64,000 nucleotides of DNA from Strix aluco (lineage: Eukaryota; Chordata; Aves; Strigiformes; Strigidae), in the NCBI RefSeq assembly GCF_031877795.1, contig NC_133948.1, positions 10,772,948-10,836,947 on the forward strand, in the 5' to 3' direction. A program made the translations under genes and the position numbers. A model generated the notes under the pieces. The model made no database searches. It had not been told where the DNA came from and saw only the letters and a program-made list of their open reading frames with translations. Every line of letters starts with the position of its first letter. The stretch's first letter is position 1. This document shows, one piece after another, positions 1-12,392 of this stretch.

Positions 1-3000
1 ACGCAGGGGCTGGGGATAACTTTTCTGACTTTGCCTCTCGTCGTACGAGCAGCCGCGGGAGGTGAGATGCGCTGCCTGCCCGCCCCCCTCCCGGGGTGTC
101 TGGGGTGGCCGGAGGGGACGGCGGGTCCCTTCGGTGGGAGAGGATGAGGGGGTGCGGGGTGTGGGGCTGGGGTGCGCCTGTGCCAGCCCTGTTTCTTCCT
201 TTCCTTTTCCCACATGCTGGGGGAGTGATGCAGGGCCGGGGGGCTGGGGGCAGCTGCACTAGTAGGGCTGGAGACAGGGACTGGGGGATCTGGTCTGGCC
301 CAGGAGCCATCTCCAGCCCTTCCACTATCCTCCTGCCCTCCCACCATCCTCCTCCCCACTGGTGGATGTCCCCACTGTGCCGCCAGGCTCGGGGAGGTCT
401 CAGCCCGCCTGGGGCTACCTGACCTGGCAGGAGGTGTCTAGGCCAGGGTCCCCTTGGTGTAATTTGGGTCTTGGGCTTCAGCCCACCCACCCCACAGACC
501 TGCACCACTGGGAGACACCAATGAGGATGAAACCTCTGGGCAAACTGGCACTGCTGTCCCAGGACCGAGGTGCTGGGGTGCTCACCTGTGTTTGGGCCAG
601 GCTTGGCTCCTGCCAGAGGATGCTCGAGGTCGGGCGAGGTCTGGTGGGTGCGGATCCAAGGGTCTCCCAGGAGCTTGGCCTCCCCCTGGGCAGGGAGGAA
701 AGCTTGAGGTCCCTGCCCTGGGGAGACTCTGAGTCCTGCACCGTCCTGCTCCCGGCTCTCCTCTGGGGCTGGTGTCTCCTGTACCGCCGTAGCGAGGATT
801 GGGGTGCGGTGCTGCAGGCTGGGGCGATGAGCAGCACAGGTGGAGGCAGGCAGGGCTGCCTTCGTCCTGCTGGTCCGAGCAGTTGTGGCTGCCACGAGAG
901 CATGGCTCAGCTTGCCTGCAGCCGGCCCCATTGGCACGTCCCCTCGGCCAGCAGTGGGGACCTTTTGTGTAGGCTGGCCCCAAGCAGCACCGGGTTGCTC
1001 TGTGCCTCCTGCTGGGAGCAGGACAGGGAGCTGAGGAGGGAAGGGGTGTGCTCCCTGGCTCCCATTGCAGAACCGGTGGCCCTGGGTGGATGTGCAGACA
1101 GCAGGAGCAGGGCTCCAGCTTCCTCGGCATCTCCTTGGCATCCCCGCGTCTGCTGCACTGGCACCCGGCATCGAGTGCGTGGTCCCGCAGCCGCCCCGAG
1201 CGCAGGCAGCAGCGCTGGTGGGAGTTCGGCAGCTCTGGCTGAGGTGGCCCTGAGTGATGGGGCTGAGTGACGGGGTGAGCCGTTGTCCCCGCAGCGTGGG
1301 CAGAGGCCTGCCCACTGCCACCCCCTGCCTGCTGCAGCCCCCAGCAACCGCCTTCTGCTGCCAGCCCACCCGCGGGGAACTGCAGAAAGCACCAGGGGAG
1401 GGCTGCAGCAGCCCCCCCTCGGTTCCTCGCTCACCCAGGGCTGCTGGGGGGCAGGTGAGGTGTCTGGTGTGGGGCGAGGGTCTGCCTTGACTCCCCAGGG
1501 TGGGTAAGGAGGGGATGGCCCCACAGCAGCTGGGGAAGGAGCCCTACGAGCAGGGAGCTTTGGTCGCCTTGGAGCAGAGCAGAGTGATGCCGAGGGAGGT
1601 TTCCCTGCGGAGCGGCCGGGGGAGGTAGGGAGGGTGCGAAAACACCAGTGCCAAGAATAACCGGGATGAACACAAGTGCCGGCGGGACCCTGGCTGCGAT
1701 GAGGGGTGCCCTCACCATCGGGGGGGAAGGGTCTGGGAGTGGGTGCCTGTTTCTACCATCACCTGACCTGAGCTCTCCTCTCTCCCACAGGGCAGTGGTG
1801 TTACGACTCACAGGACCCCAAATGTGGTGAGTGGCGCCATGTGTGGGGTGGGGGGTATCGGGACTGTGTGGGGCTCAGACCCCTGTGTCCCCTGCACCCT
1901 GGGCAGCATCAGCGAGGCCACAGTGGGGAGCGTGGCTTGGAAAAGGGCAAATCCACCCACACCACTCCAAGGTGGGAATGGTTAGAGGAGCTTCACTTTC
2001 AGATGTGCTGGTGTAGAGACTGGAGACAAATGCCTGAGCCCCTTGGAGCAGCTCAGTCCCCGTCCCCCACCCCAGCCAGGTCTGGGTGTTCCCGGGGCAG
2101 CACCAGCCTCTCCCCTTTCACCTCAAGCATATTAAATCCCAGATTTAAAACATGCCATTAGCAATCCCAGCGAGGCGCAGGCATCGAGGGGGCTGTGTGG
2201 TGCAGGGACCCGGCTGGAGGAGGGACAGCTCCATTTGGGCAGGCAGCAAGCCCTGCCTGCCTGCGCTGGGGACGGGAAGCATGGCTGGGGGCACTTTGTC
2301 TCAAGGCATGTAAATAGCTTGTAAAAGGTTAATTAAGGATCAACGAGCATTTAATCAGCTGTTACGGCCCAACTGTTTTATAGCTCTTGGGTTTACATGC
2401 CCCGTGCCCAGCTGCCGTGGCACATCGGCTGTGGCCGGAGAGCGTGAATTGCTGGGCTCCACTTATCCCTGCCGGACCAGTGCTTGGTGTTACCATCAAT
2501 TTAACGTCATCAGGCCGGCGGCGAGGGCATATTTCAGCAGGGGAGCAAGGCCGGTGGGAAGCGGCTTGGGCAGCGTGGAGCCGGCCATGTGCCCACAGCA
2601 GGGCTGCAGGGAACGGTACCTTAATGAAGGCACTGGGTAATTTGTGGGGCCACCTGGTAGCATCATGCCAGGGAGCTGGTGAGGCAGCGGCACGACCAGG
2701 CTGTGACTCCCAGGGTTTCCAGGCAAAAAGCTGCCTGGAGTAATGAGACGAGAAGGGAAGGAGATAGGGCTGAGCCCAGGGGGCCAGGAGGTGGGGGTGA
2801 GCGTGTGTTTGTGGTTTTGTCTGCCCAAGAGGAAGGTTGGTAAATGCAAGAACTGAACCATGGGGCGCTGCTGGGGGAACGGCACCCCCAGACCCTGGTT
2901 GTAGGGGATATGGGGGGTGACAGTGTGTGGGTCAGCCAAAAGCTGCCCGACCATAGTGTGTGCCAGAGCAGAGCCAGCGGTGCCCATGGAGGGATGCCCT

Positions 3001-6000
3001 GAGCTCCCGGGACTGGGGGTGCCCCAGGTGGGCAGTGCTGGAGACGTCGGGGGAGCTCCCTTTCACCAGACGGGACTGCAGCCCAGCTGCTGGCAGTGCC
3101 CAGGGCTGACACCTCCACCCTGAGCACCTGCAGCTCGGGCTGGCCCGGGGCCACCAGGCGAAGGAGCGGGATGTCACAGCAGCCACACTGGAGCAGTGAC
3201 CAGCAGGATGGCCAGCTACATCCCACAGCTGTGGACCACAATGAGTGTTGTAAAAAGAGATGGTGCTAGGCTGATGAGGGCAGCGAGCCACACATAGGGG
3301 GTGTGTGGTCTGGCCATGGTGGCAGCTGTGGGGACCTCTGCTCACAGCTCCCAGGCAGCATTGTGGGTTGGCAGCGGGTCCAGCCGGCTGCCAGCGTTGC
3401 CGCATCCTCGCCCAACTCCTGCCACGGTGACCCCCCACCCTGGGAGCTGCCGACGGGTGCTGTGTGGTCACGCTGGATTCCATGTGGGGTTTGCCCCAGG
3501 GTGAGCCGCGTGGCCAGGATGCACTGTCACCTGCCGTGACTGGACAAAACCAGCTTGGGTAGGCTAAAATATGGTAAAACCCAAACCATGTGTTCTGTGA
3601 ATGGGCCTTATGTCCTTCACCCCTCCTCCTCAGCAGCTCCTGTCCATCCTTCCCTTGCAGACGCTCTATGGGGTAGTTTGCTCCTTTTGTTTAGAGCAAC
3701 CCCCTGCCCAGCCCTGCCGTGAGCCCCAGCCTGGGGGTCGTGGGGGGGACGACAGCTGGCGCAGCCCCACAGTGAGGGTTTGCTTGCAGGGACGGGCAGA
3801 AGGGGCTGGGAGAAAAGCCTGCCCTTCACCAGTGGCAACGAGGAGGGATGGACACTGCTGCCAGGCTAAATATAGCCCCCAGCCCCTGAGGAAATCCTGA
3901 TGAATTATGGATGAGGCTGCACTAAATCCCTGCTCATCAATAGAGAGAAAAGTTGGCTGGGCAGGAGGGCAGCTCCTGCGGGATGCAGGCGAGCACGGCA
4001 GGGCTGGCAGGGACAGCAGGGCTGGCTGGGGACCCAGCCACCCCTGGTCTGGTGTCCCCCCTGGGGGTGGCAGTGGCTGCCCGTGGTTCCCCTGCTCTTC
4101 CTCTGCAGGCCCCAGCCACTGGAAGGAGCTGAAAGCCACGTGCGGCGGCGACAAGCAGTCCCCTGTGAACATCGACAGGCGCCGGCTACAGCGGGACAGT
4201 GGCCTTGGAGACATCCTCTTCGAGGGCTATGATCAGGCCCCCCCTGGCACGTGGAGGCTGGCAAATGACGGGCACACGGGTGGGTGCTGTAGCCGGGCAC
4301 CCTCCTCTGCCCCGGCTCACTGGGCACCATCCTGGCTGGGGCTTGGCTCTGCCACCACTCCTGGGTCTTGGGCTGGCTCCTGCCCCGTGGGTTTGTGTTA
4401 GTGCTACGAAGGAGCCTGGGGAGGACAAGCCCAGGTGTGCCAGGGCTGTCCCCCATCCTTACCCCGTCCCGCTGCCCTTGCAGTGATGCTGAGCCTGGCA
4501 AGCGAGTCGGCCTCTGAGCACATCACCATCAGCGGTGGGGGCCTCCCCGGCAGGTACCGCGCGCTGCAGCTCCACTTCCACTGGGGCAGCCCAGTCAGGA
4601 ACGGCTCTGAGCACACCCTTGACGGGCACCAGCTCCCCATGGAGGTAGGTGAGAAAAAGCACCCATTGTGCTCTCTGGGTGGCCCAAGTCCTTGGTGTGA
4701 CAGAAAGGTGTGATGCTGGTGCGTCCCAAGGCTGCCATGCAGTGGGGGGACCGGGCTCTGTGGCGCTGCACTGACGGGTTCAGCCGTTCTCCCTGTGACC
4801 ACAGCCTTGCACTGATGGTGGGATAAAGGACAGCTGCTGCACAGGGTACCTGGGTGGTTAACAAGCAGCTGACATGAGACTCAAGGCTTTTCTTTACTAT
4901 GCGTGGGCCAAGCTGCCTCATTGGAGGCACTCAGTGGGGTTTGGAGGGCTCTGCACCCCACCGGGACTGCACGCTGGGTCAGTGAATGCAAGCAAGAGCG
5001 TGTAGGAGCATGCTGTGCCAAGAGCGTCAGGATCCTTCTGGAGTCTGTGCCTCTAAAATATTAATTGTCTGCCAAAGGAGAGTAAAATTTATGTATTGCG
5101 GCTGGTGAGCACTCTGGGACTGCTGGCCCCCCTTCCCCACCCCCTTCAAAGGATGCTCGCTTCATTGGGGTGCTCTGATCCTCTGAGGGGCCGCCCTGCA
5201 GAAGCGCCCATGGGACTGGGAGGGCTTTTCTTGGGGGTGGTTGGCTCAGTGTCTGACTGTCCCAGGCTGGCCGAGGAGATCTGTGGGTGAGATCCCTGCT
5301 GCCAGTGGTTGGCCAGGGGTGGTTGCCCACGCTTGGTCCCTCCGTGCTTTCCCCAGCTGCACATCGTCCACATCAATGTCAAGTACCGGACGCTGGCAGA
5401 GGCCAAGGGGCATCCCAACGGGCTGGCTGTCCTCGGCTTCTTCTTCCAGGTGGGTCTGCAGGGGCTCACGGTGCTGGTGGGAGGGGACCCCGCAGGGACA
5501 GGCTGCTCACAGTGTGGCTGGGGAAGCATTGTACGGCTGCCCTGAGGGAGTGGGAAGGGGCAGGAGGTGCTGGGGAACCTCAGTGGTGAAAGGTGCCGTG
5601 CCCCCCCCACTGGCTTTGTGCAAAGGGGGTGCCAGCTGGGAGCTCGCCCACCCCCTCTGCGGTGACGTGGGGCTGGGGCAGGCTCTGCCTGTGGGTGCTC
5701 GGTGGTGCTGGATCACCCAGCTCTGCCTTGCACCAGCCGCTTACTCTCCCCCTGTGCAGGTCTCTGAAACCCCGAACACCAACTACAACACCATCGTGGC
5801 AGGACTGAGGAATGTCTCCCACACTGGTGAGTCGCCTCCTGGTTGGGGCAGGGGTGGAAAGGGGAGAGACCCCAGTGAGGGGGGGCAGGGGTGCGCCCTG
5901 GCGGGTGGGGTGGGGGGGGACCTGCTGGTCCGTGGAGCTGTATGGCTGAAGGGAAACTGATGGGGGTGGCCCTGCTGTCCCCACCATGTCCCCGGCACGG

Positions 6001-7036
6001 GACAGGCTGAGTGCCCGTGTCTCTCCCCGCAGGGGACGCTGTGGATTTGGCTTCCACCTTCCGCCTGAGCACCCTGCTGCCACGCGCCGGCCGGCTCTCG
6101 GGGTACTACCGCTACCAGGGCTCCCTCACCACCCCTGACTGCAGCGAGGTCGTCGTCTGGACCGTCTTTGAGGAGCCGGTGGAGATCGGCCGGGAGCAGG
6201 TACTGACATGCAGAGCCCCACTCTCCAGCACCCAAAACCCCTGGGTGGCCCCTCTCCTTGACCTTCCTGACCTGTAAGCAAGAGCACAGGGAAAGTCATC
6301 TCTGTAATAATGCTCCTGGCAACCTGGCAATTAATTTTATGAGGGGTAAGTAATGGAGCTATGGCCAGTGAAGAGAAATCCCATTTGTAGCGCTCTCTCA
6401 CCCAGCCCCTGCAAATGGGAGCAAACCCATTGGAGCCTGGAAGAGGCTCCAAGATGGATGGATGGATGGATGGATGGATGGATGTTCTCTGCTGCCCAAG
6501 CATCTTAGTAGACATATTTCCTTGGGGGTGTCATGGGCCAGCTACTCTTTAAGTGCTCAGCACAGCCAGTGAAACATGATTAGCTCCTTTAAAACTCAAG
6601 AGCTGATCCTTGCAAGGCCCTGGCTTGTGTACTTACCCTCCAGGTCTGGTTTCAGGAGAGCGGTGAGGGGTGTCAGGAGGACACCCGTCAGCATGGGGCC
6701 ATGCTGTGGGCTCTGTGCCATCAGCTGTGGGGCAGCACAAAAGGGGGCTCACAAGTGGGTGGGGGCTCGGGCTGCCCAGCGAAGCAGCTGCCCACCCCTG
6801 CCTCTCCCCCTGCGCAGCTGCAGGCGTTCGTCAGCACCCTCCACTTCCCTGCCGCCGGCCCCGTGCTCCTAAAAATGACTAACAACTTCCGCCCGCCGCA
6901 GCCCCTCCGCAGCCGGAAGGTCTTCGCCTCCAGGGCGGCCACGGCCAGCGGCGGGTCCCCGTGCGGGGGCCGCTGCCAGCTCCTCTCCCCCCTGCTCCTG
7001 CTAGCCCTGCTTGGCCCCTTCTCACCAACCCTGTAG
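1..7036 (+). CDS. CA15: Carbonic anhydrase 15, GPI-anchored type; eight exons, 5' end cut by window edge
   Basis: Extracellular membrane-anchored alpha-carbonic anhydrase (CO2 + water to bicarbonate). Exons read as 1-61, 1791-1826, 4109-4279, 4484-4644, 5357-5449, 5760-5826, 6033-6199 and 6818-7036; all boundaries are GT/AG and phases agree, giving 975 nt (324 residues plus stop). Exon 1 reads [17 protein letters not shown], a signal-peptide end whose ATG lies before the window. Exon 2 gives [10 protein letters not shown], the CA4/CA15 N-terminal cysteine motif. Catalytic residues are present: shuttle His in NDGHT, zinc histidines in LQLHFHWG and LHIVH, and Thr in SLTTPDC. The C-terminus ends in a hydrophobic stretch ([14 protein letters not shown]), as for a GPI signal. 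CA4 is the main alternative, but exon 2 fits CA15 better. Exon 1 is the least certain part. Confidence 0.9.
6454..6485. repeat. (GGAT)n microsatellite in the last CA15 intron
   Basis: About eight uninterrupted GGAT units. The same tetranucleotide recurs at 17.2 kb. Confidence 0.9.
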
Positions 7037-7290
7037 AGTCTGGCCCAGCCTTTCAACAGTCTCCACACGAGCATCGCCCTGCTGCAATGGTGATGGGAAG
7101 GCAACACATCTGGTTCATGGGTAAATGGGAAAAAAAATTTTAAAAAAAGCACGTCGAGACCTCAGCTGGGTGAAGATTTTGCATACCTGGATCTCTGCAG
7201 AGGTGAATCTCTGCAAGCCCGGAGCCTCCCTTGCAATGCCCCTGTAACCAGGTGGTGGGGGCCACCAGGAGGGGATGCTGGAGGGGCTGG

Positions 7291-7296
7291 AATAAA
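7291..7296 (+). terminator. Probable CA15 polyadenylation signal
   Basis: AATAAA 255 bp after the CA15 stop codon. A second AATAAA near 7499 could serve as an alternative. Confidence 0.6.
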
Positions 7297-7299
7297 GCC

Positions 7300-8570
7300 G
7301 AGGTCCTCGCTGGTGGCTGCGGGTTGCTGCCTCTTTGGGTCTGTGTCCCTTCGGCGTTGCTGGGGCAGGGTGCTTGGCACGGGGGTGCGGGCTTAGTGGG
7401 GAGGGAGCTGGGGGACGGTGTCTGGGTGGCACTCGGAGATACTGGCCCTGCGCATGGCTGCGCAGGCGGGTATGAGACTCTCCCCCTCCTCCCTGTGCAA
7501 TAAATTCCCAGGGCCAAATCCTGACCCTGCATGTGGCTCAGGGTCCTTGCAGCCCCTGTGCTTGCAGACGCTGCCCTGTTGCTTTCCCCAGGGTTGGGGC
7601 TGGCTGATGGAGGGATGGGGCTGTCCCTGGGGATGCAGCTCCCCTCAGTGCCCTGGGGCAGGATGCAGGGAACCGATGGCTCTTTCCACGGAGCTAATTT
7701 TATGCTGGCAGAAATAGCTGCAGCTGCTGGCGCTACTTCTGTGCTGCCTGGCAAGGTGGGGGCAGAGCCAGGGCCCAGGCGAATGGAGTGGTTCATAATT
7801 AATGTGCTGAAGCTCCAGGCGTGTTCCTGTCTCCCCCTGAATTATGGGTGCAAGAGCGCAGGTTGTTGTCTGGAGCAGAGTGGGGCGGGTTGAAGTTTTC
7901 ATCATTTCTGGGGGGGAAAATGCTGCCACTGCAGGGCTCCAGCCCAACCCAAGAGATGGGTGCTGCACCCATGGGTCCAGGGGGCCTGAGCATCCTCCTG
8001 CCATGAGGCTTGGGCTCCCTCTGAAGCCTGCAGCAGGGAAAAGTCATCTCCAGTGGGTAAAGGGGCCCAGCCACAGACCCCATGATGCCCCCACTGGGGT
8101 GCTCGCAGGCCCCCGCGGTGCTGGGGCTCTATAAACCCACCCCAGAGCTCAGGTGTGGGGACTTGGAGCAGCCACCCTGGTCTGGAGAGGGAAGGGCAGA
8201 GCTGGTGCTCATGCTCTGGGGTGCTGGGTGCCGTTGGGTGTGCAGCACACGCAGGATGCTGAGCGCGGGCTGCCCTGGGCTGCTGCAGCCTCCTGCCAGC
8301 GGCGTGGTGGTGACCGTTGCTCAGCTCGGTGATTCCTGCCGGGCTCTGCCTGGCAGCAGCGGCCTCGCTCAGGGCCTCTGTGCTGACCTTTCATTAAGGC
8401 CTTCGTTAGGGCAGTAACGGCCGTGCTGGGGGCTCAGGCCGGGGGCAGCCGGCAGATGTGGGGTCACGCTCGCCTCATGTGCCCAGGGCAGCCTGGGCTG
8501 CCACCGCCTCGGGGGGCTCGGGCTGTCCCCACCCGTGTCCTCCCACACACACCCCTCCCGTGTGCTGCCG
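7300..8570. other. Intergenic, no gene recognised
   Basis: GC-rich sequence after CA15. Open frames here are short or overlap on both strands, as expected from high GC. I see no splice-consistent coding pattern. Confidence 0.5.
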
Positions 8571-8574
8571 TGCC

Positions 8575-8900
8575 CAGGTACCGCCCCGGGCGGGGGGACA
8601 CGGAGGGGGGGACATGGGACACGGGCGGGGGGACAAGGGACACGGGGGGGGACACTCGGGCCATGAGGGGGCCGGGCGGAGCGCAGCAGCCGCCAGGGGG
8701 CGCCCGCGTCCCGCCTGCAGCCCCCGCACCCCGTCCCGCCGCCACCCGTGTCCCCGTGTCCCCCCGCCCCCTCCGCTCTGCTCTCTGTTTCTCCCCGTGT
8801 CCCATCATGTCCCCTTGTGTCCCCGTGTGTCCCTCGTCCCCCCACGTTCCCCCTGTCCCCTCCATGCTGTCTGTACCCGCTTGTCCCTCGCTGTCCCAGC
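8575..8900. repeat. GC-rich degenerate minisatellite (GGGGACAC-type, then its CCCCGTGT complement)
   Basis: Irregular GGGGACACGG units at about 8592-8660 are followed at 8745-8890 by pyrimidine-rich CCCCGTGTCC units, so the two arms are roughly complementary. No protein is supported. Confidence 0.6.
8690..8704 (+). promoter_or_regulatory. Candidate CTCF site between CA15 and IGL
   Basis: CCGCCAGGGGGCGCC is a near-perfect core of the vertebrate CTCF motif on the plus strand. It lies in the gap between CA15 and the lambda locus, where an insulator or loop anchor would be expected. Occupancy is inferred, not seen. Confidence 0.55.
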
Positions 8901-8904
8901 GTTC

Positions 8905-10370
8905 CCCCCGTGCCGCAGTCCCCCCTGCCCCGCTGCGCCGCCCAGCCCCAGCCCCTCGCACCCACAGGCTGTGGGGCCACTGCCCCACGAATGTGCCCTG
9001 GCCCAGGTGGCAAGAGCGGCGGGTTCAGCCGCAGAGCATGGCGGGACCTGGTCAGCCACGGTGACCCCCAGGTGGCTGCAGCCCCCCAGTCCACTCCAGT
9101 GCTGGGCCAGGGTGCAAGGGGCAGCTGGGCACTGGGGCCAGATGTTGCCTGCCCAGGCCCAAGGGCAGCAGGGGACCAAAAAGTCTGACACGAGCCCTGG
9201 GAGCAGACACCCCTATGCTGGGGGTCCCCAGCCCTGGGGTCCCCATCCCAGCTGGCTGTGGTGTCCCTGGCAAAGGATGGTAGTGGCACCAGGCAGGGTC
9301 AGGCAGCCAAGCCCTCTGTATGGCCAGACAGCAAAACCGCCCCAAGGGCTCGGCACACACTGTGCAGCCTGCTGGGACCCCAAATCTGGGGAGGTGTTGT
9401 GCCTCTAGGAACACTGGGCTGCCCTGGATGCCTGGGTAAAGGACCTAGACACCCCCCCCTGCCCTCAGACCCTTTGCTGAAATGGGGCTGAAAAATGGCT
9501 TTTCCCATCTCCCGCCCTCCCCGCAGCATGGCCGGGCAGCGATGCTCTGGGTGCCACATACTGGAAAGTTTGTGCCGAGGAAGCAGTGCATGCCGGGGCC
9601 GGGGCTATTCCTGGCTCCCAGGTGGTGTTTGACCAAAGTTGGCTCTTGTTTTCGACCTGGCTGTAATTTTAGCAAAGGCTGTTCCTGAGCAGCGGGGCTG
9701 TGGTCGGCACAGCTGCCCAGGGTCAGCTGGCTCAGCTGGGGGGTTGGCGATGCGTGTCAGCACCCCGCTGCCCACAGCCGGCCGGGGTGTCTGGCCAAAA
9801 GTGCCCAAAACATGGCAGAAATGCTTAAACCTGATGTTCTTCCGCTGCCGTGCCTGCAGAAGAAGGGGAAAGCGCTGGGGGTCTGCTGGGGCTGGGGCCG
9901 GCGACATTTGCTCAGGCTGTTGGTGAGGGTGGCACTGACTGGGGTGCAGGATCCAGCCCCGGGGTGCACCCCTCGTTCTCCCCCCCACCACTGGCTGCAG
10001 AAGCCATGACACTGGTACTGCTCACCCCGGCAGGCTGTGGAAGGGGAGAAAACCAAATTTGGCTTAAAGTCCTCCCTAACTGGCTGAGTCAAACCCTTCT
10101 CTTCCCTCCTGAGGGCCCAGTGAGGACTGTGGCGGCCACCTCCATTACACCCATCAGCCACCACTGCCACCAACATTCCCTAGCTAGAAATTTCTTAACA
10201 TTAACCTAAAAGAACCCTATCTTGGGAATCCTAACAAGGGCTGAAACTTAACGGCCATATTTCTCCAGGCAGGCAGTACCAGCCCTGTGATAAAACCTCT
10301 CCATCAGCACACCTGCCTGGAGACGCATGGCTGTTTACAGCAAATATGAGCAGAAAACGAGGGTTTTCTT
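8905..10370. other. Intergenic, no gene recognised
   Basis: GC-rich, non-repetitive sequence in the C-lambda to CA15 gap. Long open frames overlap on both strands and resemble no family I know. Confidence 0.45.
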
Positions 10371-10374
10371 GGTC

Positions 10375-10950
10375 CTCAGACCAGGCTGAAGCTCTGCTGG
10401 GAGTTTTATTTTTATTATCACGCTAAACTGGAGATGATAAATATTTTGAAGCAGCTGAAAGGTGTTTATTTTTGAGTTGGTTCAGCTTGTTTACAACCTG
10501 TTTACAAGCCCGGGCGTTTATCTTTAGGGCTGTTTACTTCTCCCCAGTCTGTGGCTAGGGTTTAATACACATCTAAATAAACCGTTGGTGGGGGGTCCGG
10601 CCTCCCCTCCTGGTGCCTTCCTGCCAGCCGCCAGCTGCATACCGCGGCAGTTGCTGTTTTGACAGAGCTATGCAAATGTTCTCTGCTTCGCAAGTGGGCT
10701 TGATTGCTCAGGTTGTGTTTTCGACCACGCCAGCCTCAAACATTTATTTATTTCATTTAATTCCCTTTCAATTGCAGGGTGATAAACCTCAGCCTTGGGC
10801 TTTCTAGCTGGCCCTAGCCGGGGCTTTGACCCAGGGCTGCCCAGGGGGTGCTGGATAGTATTTTATAATTCATAACTTGTATTTTATTATTTATAACCTG
10901 TATTTTATTAATTTACAGTCTGGATTTTATTTCCCAGATTCAGGGAAATC
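10375..10950. promoter_or_regulatory. AT-rich island with octamer and E-boxes; candidate IGL 3' regulatory element
   Basis: An AT-rich stretch in GC-rich surroundings. It holds a perfect octamer ATGCAAAT (10670-10677), E-boxes CAGCTG near 10453 and 10633, and TTATTTTTA-type MEF2-like tracts near 10407 and 10466. In chicken, the region between C-lambda and carbonic anhydrase holds the lambda enhancer and the diversification activator (DIVAC). Its role here is inferred from position and motifs. Confidence 0.35.
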
Positions 10951-11269
10951 TGCCCCATATTGTGGGAGTCTGGAGGCAGCCTCACACATATTGCAGCAGG
11001 TTGGACTGACAGACAAGCCCAGCTAAGGGACTGCCTGGCAGGAGGCAGGGACTGATTAGTTTAATTCAGTTAATGAGAGAGGATTCAGGGTGACCCGGCA
11101 GTGAGGTGGCAGCAGGAGGCCCTGGGCTGGTCCCCCTGTGGTGGTAGCACAGGGGACAAGGCCATGAGCTGAGCAGTGTCAGGGTCAGCCCTGGCCCTGA
11201 ACCCCACATGTGTGGGGTCAGCGGTGCCCGTCCTGGGGGGCCAGGATGCACTGGGATCACTGGGAGGGG

Positions 11270-11360
11270 TGTGTGGGTGTGTGCGCATACATGTGCAAGT
11301 GTGTGTGCTGATAAGTGTGTGTGTGTGTGTGTGCAAGTGTGTACATGCGTGTGCATGTGC
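11270..11360. repeat. (GT)n-rich imperfect dinucleotide repeat
   Basis: GTGTGT runs interrupted by GCATAC, GCAAGT and ACATGC. Confidence 0.9.
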
Positions 11361-11755
11361 AGCAGCTGGAACATCCCACACTGGGACAGGGACCACTCTG
11401 ACAGCTGAGACCCCGCTGGGGAGGGCCCTGCCAGGGACCCTCCAGGAGACAGGAGGGGTGACCCTGGGCTTGGGACACGCACCCTGCCATGGCATGCAGC
11501 CCCGCCAGCCTCAGCACCAGCCCCCAGTGGGGCACTGGTGCCCTCCCCACCATCCACCCTGCCAATTTTGGACAGCTTCAGGCTGCCCCAAAACCTGTCC
11601 CCCCGCCGTGGTGGCCCCACACGGTGACAGCCCGGCGGGGCAGAGGCAAAGCTCACCACAGCAAAGAGCCAGTAACCATCTCGGGGCCGAGCAGAGTCAG
11701 GGCTCAGCCGCGTGGCACCCACTCGCCTTCACACGTCAGCACCCACTGGAAACAG

Positions 11756-11765
11756 TTTCGTTTCC
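11756..11765 (-). promoter_or_regulatory. PU.1/IRF4 composite element (EICE), candidate lambda enhancer core
   Basis: The minus strand reads GGAAACGAAA, an exact match to GGAANNGAAA, the Ets-IRF composite typical of Ig light-chain enhancers. An AT-rich TTATTTT and an inverted CCAAT (ATTGG) follow within 45 bp. It lies about 7.7 kb 3' of C-lambda. Short motifs occur by chance, so position is the main support. Confidence 0.4.
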
Positions 11766-12392
11766 TTATTTTGGGCCCCCTTTCGAGTTTCTGATTGGAG
11801 ACTTGTGGCGGGTGAGGAGTAAATTTAGCTGGGGGATGCCCCGTGGCTGCACAGCTGCATGGTGGTGCTGGCTGGGGGGTTGGGTGGGGCCAGAGCTGGC
11901 GTGGCACAGCCTGGGCTCTGCACAGCGTTTCCCCAAACCCTTCAGAGAAGGTGGCTATGTGAGCAGGGGGATGTCGGGATGGGGTGCAAGGAGCCACCAG
12001 TCACCCCTCCGGGTGCTCAGGGTCTGCACCCCCTGGCTCAGGCAGGACAGAGGCTGTGGGGTATTGCCTGAGCTTGGCACAGCCACAGAGCCAAAGTGGG
12101 GAGACTTGTGCCATCCTGCCACAGCCACCCCAGCGGGGTCTGACTCTGTCCTGCTCCCCCCAGCCTGGGCTGGGGCTATTCTCAGCCCCAACTCATGCTT
12201 TCGAGTTTCATCACTGCTGCTTCCAGGAACGGCAGCTCTTTGGGTGGCTGCAGCTGCTGTGGGGAGGGCAGGCAGGACACCCCCGTCCTCTCTGGGCTGC
12301 GCCACGTTGCCCATGGCTCTCCAGAGGAGGTGTTTCATCAGCCCCAGGTGCACTCACTCCACTCCTGCCACATCAGCACAAAGGAAGACCCT

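Noticed and set aside
1-61. Treating the left edge as non-coding 5' UTR
   Set aside because: It is open, ends at a GT donor in the phase needed by exon 2 and encodes a signal-peptide-like stretch. Kept as CA15 exon 1 with caution.
8369-9408. Overlapping frames of about 300 codons on both strands near 9 kb
   Set aside because: Caused by GC-rich repeat sequence. Pro, Arg, Gly and Ser dominate and no family fits.
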